Notes: generated by a model not told the origin, from the letters alone. DNA of 59,160 bases from Streptomyces populi (GCF_002911015.1 NZ_KZ626890.1:1-59160); one strand, 5' to 3'. Counted from the first letter of the stretch, positions 24,887-33,629 are shown. Program-made: numbers and translations.

Positions 24887-25153
24887 ATGGAACTCGCCGC
24901 GGTGATCGAAGAGATCGACGGGTACATCCGCAAGGAATTCCTCGAGGGGGACGCCTCGGTCGAACTGACCCCCTCCTCCCCGCTCCTCGAATGGGGAATC
25001 CTGAATTCGATGAACACGACACGCCTCGCCGCCTTCGTGAGTGAACGGTACGACGTGACCGTGTCGCCGAAAGCCATGCGCACGGACAACTTCCGCACCA
25101 TCGAGAACGTGGCGCACATGGTGCTCGAACTGCGGGACCGGCCGGAAGCCTGA
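24887..25153 (+). CDS. Stand-alone peptidyl carrier protein
   Basis: An 88-residue acidic helical protein starting MELAAVIEEIDGYIRKEFLE after AAGGAAAGGA. The phosphopantetheine attachment site is Ser41 in WGILNSMNTTRL; most relatives have DS where this has NS, a conservative change. It lies between the proline A domain and a KASIII-fold gene, so it should carry prolyl and then pyrrolyl-2-carboxyl as a thioester, like RedO, PltL or CloN5. Confidence 0.88.
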   Translation: MELAAVIEEIDGYIRKEFLEGDASVELTPSSPLLEWGILNSMNTTRLAAFVSERYDVTVSPKAMRTDNFRTIENVAHMVLELRDRPEA

Positions 25154-25195
25154 CCGGACGGCCAGGGACCCATTCGACTGAGGGAGTTGACACCA

Positions 25196-26272
25196 GTGCG
25201 CTGGAACGACATGTACATCGCCGGCCTGGGAACCCGGCTGCCTTCGCCGGAGCCCGCGGAGACGGCCGTCTCCGAAGGCCGGTACTCCGCACAGGAGTTC
25301 AAGGACAACGAACTGCTGTCGGTCCTGGTGAGCGAGGAGGAACCGGCCGTCGACATGGCGGCGGCCGCCGGAAGGCAGGCGATGGCGCGCAGCGGACGTT
25401 CCGCCGAGGACGTCCGACTGCTGCTGCACGCCCACACCTATCACCAGGGCGAGGACCTGTGGACACCCGCGACCTACGTCCAGCAGCGGACCATCGGCGG
25501 CGGCGCGCCGTCGATCCAGCTGAACCACGCCTGCGACGGCGGGATGGCATCCCTGCACCTGGCGATCCCCTACCTGCTGGCGGGACCGGCGGGAGGGGCG
25601 GCACTGCTGACCACGGGTGACCGTTTCGCTCCCCCCGGCTTCAACCGCTGGAGCAGCGACATCGGCCTGGCCTTCGGGGACGGCGGTACGGCCATGGTGG
25701 CGGCCCGCGGCGGCGGCGTCGCGCGGATCCTCGCCACCCACTCGTCGTCGGACCCGTACTTCGAAGGGCTCTACCGGGACACCGAACGCGGCTTCACGGA
25801 CGCCCCCCACCTCGAGGGAACCCCGCTGGACCTGCGCGGACGCAAGATCCGCTTCGCGCAGCGCGAAGGCGTGGACGCCGTGATCGACCGGCTCTCGGCG
25901 GCTCTCGTGGAGAACGTGGAGCAGGTACTGGCCGACGCCGACGTCGGGATGGACCAGCTGGCCAAGCTGGTCCTCCCGAACCTCGGAAAGCCGTTGCTGA
26001 GCTGGCAGTTGCTCGCCCCCCTGAAGATCGACCTGGACCGCAGCCCGTGGGAGTGGGGGCGGCGGACCGGCCACCTCGGGGCGGGCGACCAGTTCGCGGG
26101 GCTGACGTACCTCTTCGAATCGGGTCAGCTGCGGCGCGGAGACCTCGTCCTGCTGGCCGGCGTCGGTATCGGATATTGCTGGACGACCGCGGTGCTCCAG
26201 GTGCTGAGCGTTCCCGACTGGTCGGGGGCGGACGCCGAGACCCTGCGCGTACTGGGGCGAGGGGACGGATGA
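25196..26272 (+). CDS. KASIII-fold acyltransferase (CloN2/CerJ-type)
   Basis: A 358-residue protein; GTG 25196 is chosen because GAGGGAG lies 9 bases upstream. The thiolase-fold Cys is C113 (IQLNHACDGGMASL), followed by TGDRFAPPGFNRWSSDIGL and GRRTGHLGAGDQ, which mark the secondary-metabolism KASIII branch that moves acyl groups rather than condensing them (CerJ, ChlB3, CloN2). In clorobiocin CloN2 transfers pyrrolyl-2-carboxyl from CloN5. The same transfer from the adjacent PCP to a hydroxyl, amine or second carrier is likely here. A condensing role with pyrrole as chain starter is an alternative. It overlaps the next gene by ATGA. Confidence 0.82.
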   Translation: MRWNDMYIAGLGTRLPSPEPAETAVSEGRYSAQEFKDNELLSVLVSEEEPAVDMAAAAGRQAMARSGRSAEDVRLLLHAHTYHQGEDLWTPATYVQQRTIGGGAPSIQLNHACDGGMASLHLAIPYLLAGPAGGAALLTTGDRFAPPGFNRWSSDIGLAFGDGGTAMVAARGGGVARILATHSSSDPYFEGLYRDTERGFTDAPHLEGTPLDLRGRKIRFAQREGVDAVIDRLSAALVENVEQVLADADVGMDQLAKLVLPNLGKPLLSWQLLAPLKIDLDRSPWEWGRRTGHLGAGDQFAGLTYLFESGQLRRGDLVLLAGVGIGYCWTTAVLQVLSVPDWSGADAETLRVLGRGDG

Positions 26273-26964
26273 GGGGGAGCGGACCCACAGCGGTCACGGG
26301 GGAAGAGAACGATCCGAGCTGCTTGACCGAGGCCGAGGCGCGGGAGCTGGTGGCGGGCTCTCCCTGGCGGCGCCTCGTGGTGATAGGGGACGGCGCGGCC
26401 AACGGAGTGGGCGAGCCCGTCGAGGGGTTCGGCCGCAAGCCCTGGGCGGACCGCGTCGCGACCGTCCTGCGCACCGTCTGCCCGGGGCTGGCCTACATCA
26501 ATCTGGGCCGGCGCGATGTGCTGGCCGCGGATGTGCGGGCCCGCCAGCTCGCCAAGGCGCTCGCTCTCAGGCCGACCCTCGCCGTGATCGCCTGCGGGGG
26601 CACCGACGTGCTGGGCGAGCCCTTCGACGCGTACGCCGTGGAGATCGAGCTGAGCCGGATGATCGGGCCACTGCGCGACACCGGCTGCACGGTGCTGACC
26701 ATGGGAGTGCCGGACATCTCCTGCTCGGAGCCCGCGGTGGCACAGCGCAAGGCCGAAGTACGGTACCGGGTGCGCCTGTTGGCCGAGCGTACCGAGGCGA
26801 TCTCGTTGCGGCACGGCGCGCTCTACGTGGATCTCGCCCGCCGGCCGGTGAGTCCCGGGCCGAGCCCGTGGAGTTCGAACGCGCCGTATCTGAACGGCCG
26901 TGGCCACGCCATCGCGGCCGCGGCGGTCATCCGTGTCCTCGGCCTTCTGGGGAAGTGCTCCTGA
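26269..26964 (+). CDS. Catalytically degenerate SGNH-hydrolase paralog
   Basis: A 231-residue protein homologous along its length to the SGNH protein at 27843-28529 (shared SPWRRLVVIGD start, INLGRRDVLAADVRARQL, GCTVLTMGVPDIS). All catalytic positions have changed: the GDS Ser is Gly42, the GGND Asn is Thr112, and the DxxH pair reads NAPY (N204, Y207). It is therefore predicted to be inactive as an esterase. It overlaps the acyltransferase gene by ATGA. A binding or partner role with that acyltransferase or with the active paralog is inference. Confidence 0.8.
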   Translation: MRGSGPTAVTGEENDPSCLTEAEARELVAGSPWRRLVVIGDGAANGVGEPVEGFGRKPWADRVATVLRTVCPGLAYINLGRRDVLAADVRARQLAKALALRPTLAVIACGGTDVLGEPFDAYAVEIELSRMIGPLRDTGCTVLTMGVPDISCSEPAVAQRKAEVRYRVRLLAERTEAISLRHGALYVDLARRPVSPGPSPWSSNAPYLNGRGHAIAAAAVIRVLGLLGKCS

Positions 26965-27014
26965 CGCGCGGCCGCGGCGCCGTGCCCCGCCCCCGGTCGG
27001 GTCCACGGCGCCGT

Positions 27015-27788
27015 TCAGGCCGGGGAGCCGGCGGTCTGCGGCGTGGCGGGCCGGTGCCGTGCCATCGCCAGGGCGGACGCGGCACGCAGCAGCCGGCTCA
27101 GCTCGTCCGCGTCGTCCGTGCTCAGTGAGCCGTAGGCGGGCGCGGCCATCCGGTCGGTCAGCTCCTCCGCCGCGGCACGACGGGAGCGGAGCTCGCCGTC
27201 GACCAGGGGGTAGGGACGCTGCCAGCCCAGGAATTCGGCACGCTTGATCCCGTTGTCCCTGGTCAGGGTGGCCTCGAGCGGAGTCATCCCGGTGGCCAGC
27301 ACCGCCGAGAGGTGCAGACCGCCACGGTGTTCCCGCAGGACGTGGGCCAGTTGCGCCACCCGGGCGGGAGCGTCCGCGGGACGGTCGACGTCCCGCCAGC
27401 CGGCGAACAGGGGGAGGCCCGGGACGTCCACCCGGTCGGCGACGGCCTCCAGGAGCTCGGCGAGCCGGGCCGCGGACGAGAAGCCCGCCAGACACCGCCG
27501 CCCCCAGGCGCGGCACGATTCCGCGTAGCGGTCCGTGATCTCTGGGGCCTGGGCGGCCGCCCGGCAGTGCCGGCGGACGAACTCCACCGGGAAGAAGCCG
27601 AAGACCGCGGCCGTGACCTCCGGGCCGACCGGGCCCAGGACACCGCCCCGCCCCCGGAAGTAGTAGCCGAAGCGGGTCATGCCGATGTCCGCGGCGGCCC
27701 GCCGGGCCTCGGGACTCTTCATGAAGGACCCGCCCAGGCGGCGCACGTCGTCCTTCGTCCTCGCCACGTACATGCGCGAACCGGACAT
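27015..27788 (-). CDS. SCO6745/SalK-family helical protein
   Basis: A 257-residue, mostly helical protein. LGPVGPEVTAAVFGFFPVEF, LREHRGGLHLSAVLATGMTP (LREHRGDGH in relatives) and EELTDRMAAPAYGSL match the SCO6745 family, which includes SalK of salinosporamide/salicin-type clusters and is sometimes annotated as an HTH regulator. No enzymatic residues are established. It is the last gene of the long minus-strand operon, converging with the degenerate SGNH gene. Confidence 0.7.
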   Translation of the reverse strand: MSGSRMYVARTKDDVRRLGGSFMKSPEARRAAADIGMTRFGYYFRGRGGVLGPVGPEVTAAVFGFFPVEFVRRHCRAAAQAPEITDRYAESCRAWGRRCLAGFSSAARLAELLEAVADRVDVPGLPLFAGWRDVDRPADAPARVAQLAHVLREHRGGLHLSAVLATGMTPLEATLTRDNGIKRAEFLGWQRPYPLVDGELRSRRAAAEELTDRMAAPAYGSLSTDDADELSRLLRAASALAMARHRPATPQTAGSPA

Positions 27789-27842
27789 CCCAGGTCCTCT
27801 CGTGGGCGGTCGTGGTCGGTGGCGCGGGGGAGGCAGGCCCGT

Positions 27843-28529
27843 TCAGCGGGCCTGTAGGTGCCCCGCGAGGCTCCGCACGATCTCGGTGCACAGGATGGCC
27901 TGGCCCCGCGCGTTCAGGTGCAGGCCGTCGGTGCTGTAGATCTCCTCGGTGCCCGCGGGATGACGGGGGAGGTCCACGTGGACGGCTCCCAGCCGTGCCG
28001 CCACCTGCTTGGTCCGCTCCGACCAGGCGGCGATGCGCTCGCTCATCGGCTTGCGGTAGCGCTCCTCGACGTAGGGGGAGTTCGTGATGTCGAACAGGCC
28101 CGAGGTCAGGACCGTGCAGCCGGTCTCGCGCAGCGGCACGATGACGCGCTCCAGTTCGGACTCGACCGCGTCGATGTCGAAGTGCCGTTGCAGCATGTCG
28201 TTGCCCCCGCTGAACACGACGGCCAGATCCGGCCGGAACTCCAGCGCGGGCGCCAGCTGGGTCTCCCGCACCTGGGCGGCGAACAGGTTCCGCAGGCCCA
28301 GGTTGACGAACGCGAGGTCCGGCTGGACGGTCCGCAGCTCCTCCACGAAGCGCTCGCCCCACGGGAGGCAGCGGTATCCCTCGAATGCCTCGGTGACCCC
28401 CTCGGCGCCGCTGTCGCCCACCACGGCGAGACGCTTCCACGGAGCGTCCGCCAGCACCCGGGCGGTCTCGCCCGCTGACAGCAGGTAGGGGTCGTCGGCT
28501 TCGGTCGGGCGGTTCGCCGTGTCGGTCAT
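27843..28529 (-). CDS. SGNH-family hydrolase or acyltransferase (intact)
   Basis: A 228-residue cytosolic SGNH protein with all blocks present: Ser40 in VVGDSGAEGV, Gly in NLGLRN, Asn109 in SGGND, and D201/H204 in DGLHLNARG. No signal peptide. The family includes esterases and small-molecule acyltransferases. In this operon it may hydrolyse or transfer the acyl (fatty or pyrrolyl) group. Its inactive paralog is on the opposite strand at 26269-26964, which suggests duplication inside the cluster followed by loss of catalysis. Confidence 0.83.
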   Translation of the reverse strand: MTDTANRPTEADDPYLLSAGETARVLADAPWKRLAVVGDSGAEGVTEAFEGYRCLPWGERFVEELRTVQPDLAFVNLGLRNLFAAQVRETQLAPALEFRPDLAVVFSGGNDMLQRHFDIDAVESELERVIVPLRETGCTVLTSGLFDITNSPYVEERYRKPMSERIAAWSERTKQVAARLGAVHVDLPRHPAGTEEIYSTDGLHLNARGQAILCTEIVRSLAGHLQAR

Positions 28530-28576
28530 GTCGGAACTCCTCCGTGGATTCCTCGAGAGGGAACAGAGATCAGAGA

Positions 28577-29392
28577 TCAACGATGCCAGCCCGCCCGTGG
28601 GCGGTCTGGCGAGATTCCGGCGCCATCCTCCGCCGTCGTCCCGGCGGACGGGGACCCCTCCCGCCCCGGCAGGCGCCGCCATCCGCGGGCCGCGGCGTGC
28701 CGCACCAGCTCGGGGTCGTCGCCCACCACGACGGGGTCTCCGACGGCCAGCAGCATGGGGAGGTCCGACGCGTGGTCGCCGTAGGCGCTGCAATCGGCGG
28801 GCGCGATCCCGTGCTCCCGCAGGAAGGCCCGGGTCGCGTCCGCCTTGTCCCGGCCCAGCATGAGGGTGACCAGTTCCCCGGTGTGGACGCCGTCGACCGT
28901 CTCGAGCCGGGTGGCCAGCACCGCCGTGGCGCCCAGCCGGTCGGCGAGCGGATCGAGGCAGGGCGCGAACGAGCCGGACACCAGCACGGTGAGGTCGCCG
29001 CGGCGGCCGTGTTCACGGAACGCCCGCAGGCCGGCGGGCAGGAACAGGTCTCCCGCACCCAGCTCGTGCCGGAACCAGTCACGGCCCGTGGCGGACAGGT
29101 CCGCGGCGCGCTGCCCCGCGTAGACGCGGTAGTAGGCGCGCATGACCTCCTCCCGCGAGGCTCCGGCGGCGACGAGACCGCGCAGCTCGTCGGTCACCGC
29201 GGAGTAGGCGGCGGGCGGGCTTCCGATCGCGGCGAGGTGGTACCGGAGGAACCGGAACATGCTCTTCACGGCGATCAGGGTCTCGTCGACGTCGAAGAAG
29301 GCCGCTCCCGGGCGTGTGCGCCCCGTCGTCGGACGGGTTCTCCCCCCGGCGGTGCCCGGCGCGGACGGGTGATCAGGTTCGCGCGTCGTCAT
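28577..29392 (-). CDS. HAD-superfamily phosphatase (SerB-like, subclass IB)
   Basis: A 271-residue protein with D34/D36 in AFFDVDETLIA (nucleophile and acid/base), the SGS of VLVSGSFAP, the Lys of GRDKADATRAF and the metal motif YGDHASDLPML. This is the HAD-IB pattern of phosphoserine-phosphatase-like enzymes. Its start overlaps the MmgE/PrpD stop (ATGA). Because the pathway probably uses a serine unit and a phosphorylated intermediate made by the VlmJ-like kinase, this phosphatase could act on either, or reverse the phosphorylation. Substrate not known. Confidence 0.84.
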   Translation of the reverse strand: MTTREPDHPSAPGTAGGRTRPTTGRTRPGAAFFDVDETLIAVKSMFRFLRYHLAAIGSPPAAYSAVTDELRGLVAAGASREEVMRAYYRVYAGQRAADLSATGRDWFRHELGAGDLFLPAGLRAFREHGRRGDLTVLVSGSFAPCLDPLADRLGATAVLATRLETVDGVHTGELVTLMLGRDKADATRAFLREHGIAPADCSAYGDHASDLPMLLAVGDPVVVGDDPELVRHAAARGWRRLPGREGSPSAGTTAEDGAGISPDRPRAGWHR

Positions 29393-31017
29393 CCGCTCAG
29401 CACCGCCCTCACCGCCGCGTCGAGTTCGGCGGCGTCCAGCGACGCGGTGTGCCGCAGGCACTCCACGGCGTCCGCGGGCGCCCCGGTGGCCGCGAGTTTG
29501 TCCAGGGCGATCCTCCGGTGGTTCCGCCGGGTCTCGGCCCCGGCGGAACCGAGGGCGTGCGCGCGCTCCGCGCGCAGTGTGCGGCCGGTGCGCAGGGTGA
29601 CCTCGATCCGGGAGCCGATCGCCTTCGTGGCGTGCTCGAAGGTGGGACTCGGCGCGCCCCTCGGGAAGACGCCGGGCGCGGTCCGCCCGCCGGAGAAGTC
29701 CCTGAACCATTCCTCCGCGCGTTCCTCGGCCTGTCGCAGTGCCTCGCCCAGCGGTGCGGTGGCACTCAGCAGACCCCGGCTCAGCTCGGGGTCGTACTCC
29801 AGCCGGACCTTCGCCGCCAGCGCCCAGCGCACCGGATCGGCGGTGGCCGGCTCGGTGAGGTCGGCGGTGGTCACCCCTCCGGTGAGCAGCGCGGTGGCCA
29901 CGTTGTAGGCGACGGACAGGTTGAGGGCCAGGATCGCGGAGCGCTCACGGTCGAGATAGGGACGCGCCTCCCGGTCCATCACCATGGTCAGCCGTGCGGC
30001 GCGCACCACGACCTCGTCGATGTCGTCGACCTCCGCGGGCGTGAGCAGGCCGTGCAGTTCGCAGGCGCAGTCGATGGCCGCGTCGACGTACGCGCCCGCC
30101 GGATGCACCTTGAACGACAGCGTCTCGGTGTGCCAGCGGGTGCCGAGTCCCGCCGTGACCACCTCGGGCGTGGGCACCTCGGAGACCTTGGCCAGCAGAC
30201 CGCCGGGGTGTTCCAGGATGTCCTCGGCCCCCGTCAGACCGGCGGCGGCGGCCCGGCAGGCGTCCAGGCCCACGCGTACGGGAACGGACGCGGAGAGCAC
30301 CTTGGCGTCACTGCCCAGGAAGGCCCGTCGCAAGGACCACGGGGGAGCGGCCAGGGCCAGCCCCCAGGCGTCGGTCCACTCGGCGGCCGGCGCACCCGCT
30401 CCGTGCAGTTTCGCCGCCACGGCGCCCACCAGCTGGGCGTGCGCCGCGGTCTGCCCCCGGAACGGCCCCAGGGTGCTCGCGGCGGTCACCCTGGCGGCAC
30501 ACTCGTTGGCGGCGACCATCGCGGTGAGCAGCCGCTCGCCGGTCAGCCGCTGTTCGCGGCGGAAGGCGAGGGGCACACCGACGGTCGAATGCGACACGTG
30601 TCCCACGTACATGCTGTCCTCGAGGTAGAGGCAGGAGGAGAGCGCCGCCATGACGTAGGCGGCCTGTTCGGGGCGGTCCCCGGTCGGCGGCCCGAACGCC
30701 TCGACCAGCTTGTGCCCCAGCGGGTGCGTCATGCCGGCCCGGACGACGGCGAGGTGCGAGATCAGCTGGCTGGTCGCGTAGGCGCTGATCCGGTCGGGCA
30801 GGTCGTCGTGGCGCAGACCGGAGGCCCAGCGCGCGAGGGTCGTGGTCAGCGAGCCGTGGGGCGGTACGTCGTCGGGGCGCGGACCGTGGGCGACGTCGCC
30901 CGGGTCCGGCTCCGTGTGCCGGGTGCGTGGTCCTGATGCGGCGTCGGCCCTTGGCATGCGTGGCAACCTCACACGTGTGTCGGGGCGGGCGTCGTCGTCC
31001 GCCCGGTGCGTCCTCAT
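29389..31017 (-). CDS. MmgE/PrpD-family dehydratase (VlmK-like)
   Basis: A 542-residue protein of the MmgE/PrpD superfamily (2-methylcitrate dehydratase fold). A roughly 55-residue Arg/Asp-rich leader precedes the conserved core (SLTTTLARWASGLRHDDLPD onward), with ASTLGPFRGQTAAHAQLVGA and the region TLSFKVHPAGAYVDAAIDCA. Its ATG overlaps the KASII stop. In valanimycin biosynthesis VlmK of this superfamily removes phosphate from valanimycin phosphate to form the alkene. The co-occurring DAGK-type kinase supports the same step here. An aconitate-like dehydratase for another intermediate is the alternative. Confidence 0.78.
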   Translation of the reverse strand: MRTHRADDDARPDTRVRLPRMPRADAASGPRTRHTEPDPGDVAHGPRPDDVPPHGSLTTTLARWASGLRHDDLPDRISAYATSQLISHLAVVRAGMTHPLGHKLVEAFGPPTGDRPEQAAYVMAALSSCLYLEDSMYVGHVSHSTVGVPLAFRREQRLTGERLLTAMVAANECAARVTAASTLGPFRGQTAAHAQLVGAVAAKLHGAGAPAAEWTDAWGLALAAPPWSLRRAFLGSDAKVLSASVPVRVGLDACRAAAAGLTGAEDILEHPGGLLAKVSEVPTPEVVTAGLGTRWHTETLSFKVHPAGAYVDAAIDCACELHGLLTPAEVDDIDEVVVRAARLTMVMDREARPYLDRERSAILALNLSVAYNVATALLTGGVTTADLTEPATADPVRWALAAKVRLEYDPELSRGLLSATAPLGEALRQAEERAEEWFRDFSGGRTAPGVFPRGAPSPTFEHATKAIGSRIEVTLRTGRTLRAERAHALGSAGAETRRNHRRIALDKLAATGAPADAVECLRHTASLDAAELDAAVRAVLSG

Positions 31018-32267
31018 GCCCGGGTGAGGACGAGTACGGCGTTCTGCCCGCCGAATCCGAAGGAATTGCTGATCGCGACCTCGGGGCGGGTGTCCCGGCC
31101 GACCTTGGAGACGACGTCGATCTCGATCCGCGCGTCCTGGCTGTCGAGATTGGCGGTGGGCGGGACGAACCCGTGCTCCAGGGTCATCGAGGTGACCGCC
31201 GCCTCGATCGCGCCGGCCGCGCCCAGCGCGTGTCCGAGGACGCCCTTGACCGAGGTGACGGCCGGCCGGTCGCCGAGCGCGCGGCTGATCAGCTTCGCCT
31301 CGGCGAGGTCGTTCAACGGCGTGGAGGTTCCGTGCGCGTTGACGTGGTCGACGTCGCCCGGGCCGATTCCGGCGTCGGCCAGGGCGGCCCGCAGCGCCAG
31401 TTCCGCGCCGGCGCCCTCCGGGTCGGGGGCGGTGGCGTTGTGCGCGTCGGCCGACGCGCCGTACCCGCTGACCAGGGCGTGGACGCGTGCGCCACGCGCC
31501 CGCGCGTCCGCTTCCCGTTCCAGGACCAGGACGGCGGCGCCCTCCGCGGGCACGAACCCGTCGCGGTCCCTGTCGAACGGCCGGGAGGCGGCGTGCGGTT
31601 CACCGCGGCGCGTGGACAGTGCCCCCATCTGGCTGAAGCCGGAGATGATGGAGGGCACGAGGCAGGCCTCCGTGCCCCCGGTGATCACCACGTCGCAGGC
31701 GCCCGAACGCAGCAGGTCGCGCGCGACTCCCACCGCGGTCGCGCCCGAGGCGCACGCCGTCGCCGTGACGAGGTTCGGGCCCCGGGCGCCGCACTCCATG
31801 GCCACGTAGCCGGCCGCCATGTTGACGGCCAGCATCGGGATGAGCAGCGACGAGACCTTCTGGGCTCCTTGGTCGAGGAGGACCCGGTGCTGCTTCTCCC
31901 AGGTGGCCGCGCCCCCTATGCCGCTGCCGAGGACCACTCCGACCCGGGCGCCGTCCCAGGTGGCGGGGTCCAGGCCGGAGTCGTCCAGTGCCTCCTTGGC
32001 GGCGGCGAGGGCGAACTGGCTGCTGCGGTCGAGCCGCCATGCCTTGCGCCGCTCGACGAGGCCCGCTCGGGCGAAGTCGGTGACCGCGCAGCCGAAGTCG
32101 GCGGGTGTCCCCGCCAGCGCCGGGACGGGCCCGGCGGCCGTCGCCCCGCCCGCGCGGACGGTCCGCCACGCGGCCTCGGCGCCGATCCCGGCCGCGGTCA
32201 CCATGCCGATGCCGGTCACCGCCGCATGCGACGGCCTGCGGTCCGACGGCCTGCGGTCCGACGTCAT
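31014..32267 (-). CDS. Ketosynthase II (FabF-type)
   Basis: A 417-residue beta-ketoacyl-ACP synthase with a complete Cys-His-His triad: C172 in TATACASGAT, His in HGTSTPLND and His in GHALGAAGA, plus the NSFGFGGQNA loop. The N-terminus has an in-phase DNA duplication giving RRPSDRRPS. It overlaps the ACP gene upstream and the MmgE/PrpD gene downstream (both ATGA). With the ACP and the KASIII gene it makes a small dedicated chain-elongation set; ketoreductase, dehydratase and enoyl reductase would come from primary metabolism. Confidence 0.92.
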   Translation of the reverse strand: MTSDRRPSDRRPSHAAVTGIGMVTAAGIGAEAAWRTVRAGGATAAGPVPALAGTPADFGCAVTDFARAGLVERRKAWRLDRSSQFALAAAKEALDDSGLDPATWDGARVGVVLGSGIGGAATWEKQHRVLLDQGAQKVSSLLIPMLAVNMAAGYVAMECGARGPNLVTATACASGATAVGVARDLLRSGACDVVITGGTEACLVPSIISGFSQMGALSTRRGEPHAASRPFDRDRDGFVPAEGAAVLVLEREADARARGARVHALVSGYGASADAHNATAPDPEGAGAELALRAALADAGIGPGDVDHVNAHGTSTPLNDLAEAKLISRALGDRPAVTSVKGVLGHALGAAGAIEAAVTSMTLEHGFVPPTANLDSQDARIEIDVVSKVGRDTRPEVAISNSFGFGGQNAVLVLTRA

Positions 32268-32506
32268 CCCAGGCCCGCCGTCTTGGCCTCGATGGTCTTG
32301 GCGGCCTGGGCGATGGTGTCGCCCGACTGGATGTCCTCGTCCGCGAGGGTGACGCCGAACTCCTGCTGGGCGGTCAGCCCCAGTTCGACGAGGGCCAGAG
32401 AGTCCATCTCCAGCTCGCTGAAGGTCAGTTCGGGTTCGATCTCGCCGGCCTCCAGGCCGAAGCCCTCGGCCAGCAGTGCCACGAGGCGCTCGTAGACGTC
32501 GCTCAC
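32264..32506 (-). CDS. Acyl carrier protein
   Basis: An 80-residue acidic ACP; GTG 32506 follows a GAGGAGA ribosome-binding site. The 4'-phosphopantetheine Ser is S36 in LEMDSLALVE. It stops inside the start of the KASII gene (ATGA). Being fully coupled to a KASII and close to a KASIII, it probably carries the fatty chain that becomes the amine, rather than serving general fatty acid synthesis. Confidence 0.92.
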   Translation of the reverse strand: MSDVYERLVALLAEGFGLEAGEIEPELTFSELEMDSLALVELGLTAQQEFGVTLADEDIQSGDTIAQAAKTIEAKTAGLG

Positions 32507-32618
32507 GGGGTATCTCCTCAGGTTCGTCGTGACGGTCGATGACAGCGGTGCGATGGGTCGGTGCCGGTCCGTACGGGCCGTGCCGGTTGCCGCTCCTGGA
32601 ACGAAGCGGCCGTTCACC

Positions 32619-33629
32619 TCAGCCGGCCACCAGATCGGGCCAGCGCAGGGCACAGGAGCCCCAGGTGAGCCCGCCGCCGAAGGCGGTCAGCACCACCCGG
32701 TGACCGGGGCGGAGCGTGCCGTCGTCCATCGCGTCGACGAGCGCGAGCGGGATGGAGGCCGCCGCGGTGTTGCCGACGCGGTCCACGTTCACCGCGCAGC
32801 GCTCCCGCGGCAGCCGCATCCGGTCCGCGACCGCGTTCATGATGCGCAGGTTCGCCTGGTGCGCCACCAGCAGATCGACGGCTCCCACGTCCCAGCCCCT
32901 GGCCCCGGCCACCCGGAGGGCGGAGGCGGCCATCCGCTCGACCGCGTTGCGGAAGACGGTCCTGCCCTCCATCCGGAAGTACGGGTCGGCGGCCTCGGCG
33001 GCCCTGCCCGGACCGGTGCGCACCGGGTCACGGGAGCCGCCCGACGGGACGGTGATCAGGTCGCTGCCCTCGCCGTCGCTCGCCAGGTCGAAGCGGCCCA
33101 GGGCGCCGGGTTCGTCAGGGGCGCCCGCGGCCAGGACGACGCCGCCCGCCCCGTCCCCGAACACGGCCCGGGTCGAGCGGTCCACGGGGTCCAGGATGGT
33201 GGAGAAGGTGTCGGCTCCCAGCACGAGGACGCTCTCGGCGGTCCCCGCGGCGATGAGGCCCGCCCCGGCGGCGAGCGAGTAGAGGAACCCCGTGCACACG
33301 GCGCCCACGTCGAACGCGGCCGCCGTGCCCAGACCGAGCCGGGAGGCCACCGAGGGCGCGGTGGCCGGGCACGGCCGGTCCGGCGTGGAGGTGGCCACGA
33401 TGACGAAGTCGACCGAGGCCGTCGAAGCGGACTTCAGCGCCCTGCCGCCGGCCTCCACCGCGAGATCCGACGTGGCCATGTCCGGGTCGGCGATGTGCCG
33501 CTGGGAGATCCCGGTCCGGCTGCGGATCCACTCGTCGGAGGTGTCCAGTTCCCGGGCGAGCTCGTCGTTGGTGACGATCCGGGGCGGCACCCAGGCGCCG
33601 ATGCCCCGGATCACCGCGGTCCGGCTCAC
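32619..33629 (-). CDS. Ketosynthase III (FabH-type)
   Basis: A 336-residue FabH-like enzyme with GTG start overlapping the desaturase stop (GTGA). Catalytic residues: C112 in GAVCTGFLYSL, His in VAHQANLRIM, Asn in VGNTAAASIP; RTGISQRHIA is the usual FabH signature. It starts chains by condensing an acyl-CoA with malonyl-ACP. Distinct from the acyltransferase-type KASIII at 25196-26272. It may choose the starter for the alkyl chain; use of pyrrolyl-CoA as starter is possible but less likely. Confidence 0.92.
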   Translation of the reverse strand: MSRTAVIRGIGAWVPPRIVTNDELARELDTSDEWIRSRTGISQRHIADPDMATSDLAVEAGGRALKSASTASVDFVIVATSTPDRPCPATAPSVASRLGLGTAAAFDVGAVCTGFLYSLAAGAGLIAAGTAESVLVLGADTFSTILDPVDRSTRAVFGDGAGGVVLAAGAPDEPGALGRFDLASDGEGSDLITVPSGGSRDPVRTGPGRAAEAADPYFRMEGRTVFRNAVERMAASALRVAGARGWDVGAVDLLVAHQANLRIMNAVADRMRLPRERCAVNVDRVGNTAAASIPLALVDAMDDGTLRPGHRVVLTAFGGGLTWGSCALRWPDLVAG

